From positions 1 through 14,251 of the forward strand of contig JBBSHJ010000084.1 of NCBI GenBank assembly GCA_038253135.1: DNA of 14,251 bases, given 5' to 3'. Of this stretch, positions 13,895-14,251 are shown piece by piece. The DNA is from JBBSHJ01 sp038253135. GTDB lineage: Bacteria; Actinomycetota; Actinomycetes; Mycobacteriales; QHCD01. Each line of letters opens with the position of its first letter. Position 1 is the stretch's first letter. The position numbers and the translations under genes are program-made. The notes under the pieces were generated by a model. It saw nothing but the letters and a program-made list of their open reading frames with translations. It was not told the DNA's origin and did no database searches.

Positions 13895-14251
13895 TCACCG
13901 CGCGTCGTACAGCCGCTTGCGGACCGCGCCGGGAGTGATGTCGAGCAGGCTCGCCAACTCGGCATCGGTCCACTCGGCGTAGTACCGCAGCCCGAGCAGC
14001 GTGCGGTCCGCGTCCCGGCTCAGGAGCAGTGCTCGGCGTATGTGCTCAATGCGCTCGTCGCGTTCGGCCGCCACCGCCGGATCGGCGTTGTCGTCGACCT
14101 CGGTCTCGAGGACCCGGTCGAGCAGCATGGTCGGCCGCAGCCGCCGCCGGTGCCGCTCGGCGTGCTTGCGGACCACCAGGCCCAGCCACGCCCGATACGC
14201 CGCGGGTTCCCGCAAAGCCGAGATCGACTGGTAGACGTCCAGCAACGTCTC
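13895..14251 (-). CDS. ECF-type sigma-70 family sigma factor (partial, C-terminal part)
   Basis: The frame is open from the window edge to TGA at 13895-13897, showing 118 residues; the N-terminus lies outside. The first visible residues, ETLLDVYQSISALREP, match the end of region 2.1/2.2, and YRAWLGLVVRKHAERHRRR matches the region 2.3-2.4 helix. Region 4 is present near the C-terminus: LLGLRYYAEWTDAELASLLD then ITPGAVRKRLYDAR, with a clear helix-turn-helix. The protein stops right after the recognition helix, which is compact but normal for an ECF factor. It presumably directs a small regulon. The next gene, 60 nt downstream on the same strand, is the ATP-synthase-beta-like protein, so the two are probably co-transcribed. 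No anti-sigma factor is seen within the window. Confidence 0.85.
   Translation of the reverse strand, partial: ETLLDVYQSISALREPAAYRAWLGLVVRKHAERHRRRLRPTMLLDRVLETEVDDNADPAVAAERDERIEHIRRALLLSRDADRTLLGLRYYAEWTDAELASLLDITPGAVRKRLYDAR

Larger units (their letters stand above)
81..13910. repeat. Dispersed octamer GTACGACG, 16 copies
   Basis: Plus-strand copies begin at 432, 1212, 1988, 4472, 7466, 10606, 10989, 11452, 12158 and 12897. Minus-strand copies (CGTCGTAC) begin at 81, 3203, 6553, 7071, 7215 and 13903. Every GTACGAC heptamer I found is followed by G, whereas the preceding base varies. Copies occur in all codon frames and on both coding strands. None occurs between 7474 and 10605. The entry spans the first to the last copy; it is not one continuous repeat. 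Confidence 0.75.

Noticed and set aside
1..14251. CRISPR arrays, tRNA and rRNA genes
   Set aside because: I saw no spaced identical repeats and no tRNA-like cloverleaf or rRNA segments.

Overview
This window comes from a high-GC actinomycete chromosome. The evidence is strong G/C bias at codon third positions, frequent GTG starts, and a recognisable SigK/RskA locus of the type known from Mycobacterium tuberculosis Rv0444c-Rv0449c. I cannot name the genus.

Layout. 1-293 (minus): N-terminus of a membrane protein, probably an ABC exporter, cut by the window edge. 294-653: intergenic. 654-1631 (minus): phosphotransferase of the APH/choline-kinase fold. 1632-1924: intergenic with a CRP/GlxR-like site and an inverted repeat. 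1925-5959 (minus): a tight three-gene lipid-modification operon, in transcription order an FAD-dependent oxidoreductase, a DUF1365-cyclopropane-fatty-acid-synthase fusion and a DUF1295 membrane protein. 5960-6310: divergent control region with a similar candidate ECF promoter on each strand. 6311-7638 (plus): sigK and rskA, translationally coupled. 7640-9600: a decayed stretch holding a headless DUF4097 fragment, a secreted/membrane-anchored protein with two apparent compensating frameshifts, and remnants of IS3-family transposases on both strands. 9603-10691 (plus): Gfo/Idh/MocA oxidoreductase, convergent with 10813-12666 (minus), a GH127-type beta-L-arabinofuranosidase-like enzyme. 12509-13834 (minus): a catalytically degenerate F1-ATPase beta-subunit homologue with an anomalous 3' end. 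13895-14251 (minus): C-terminal part of an ECF-type sigma factor, cut by the window edge.

How the genes fit together. The SigK-RskA pair and the divergent operon form one regulatory module: a membrane-bound anti-sigma factor probably releases SigK on a signal, and SigK probably drives both itself and methyl-type modification of membrane acyl chains. The anti-sigma factor carries an H-x3-C-x2-C signature, suggesting a zinc/redox input. The Gfo/Idh/MocA and GH127 genes look like a small sugar-catabolism pair. The most unusual items are the sigma factor followed by a dead ATP-synthase-beta-like protein at the right edge, and the octamer GTACGACG, present 16 times in both orientations and all reading frames but absent from the decayed stretch.
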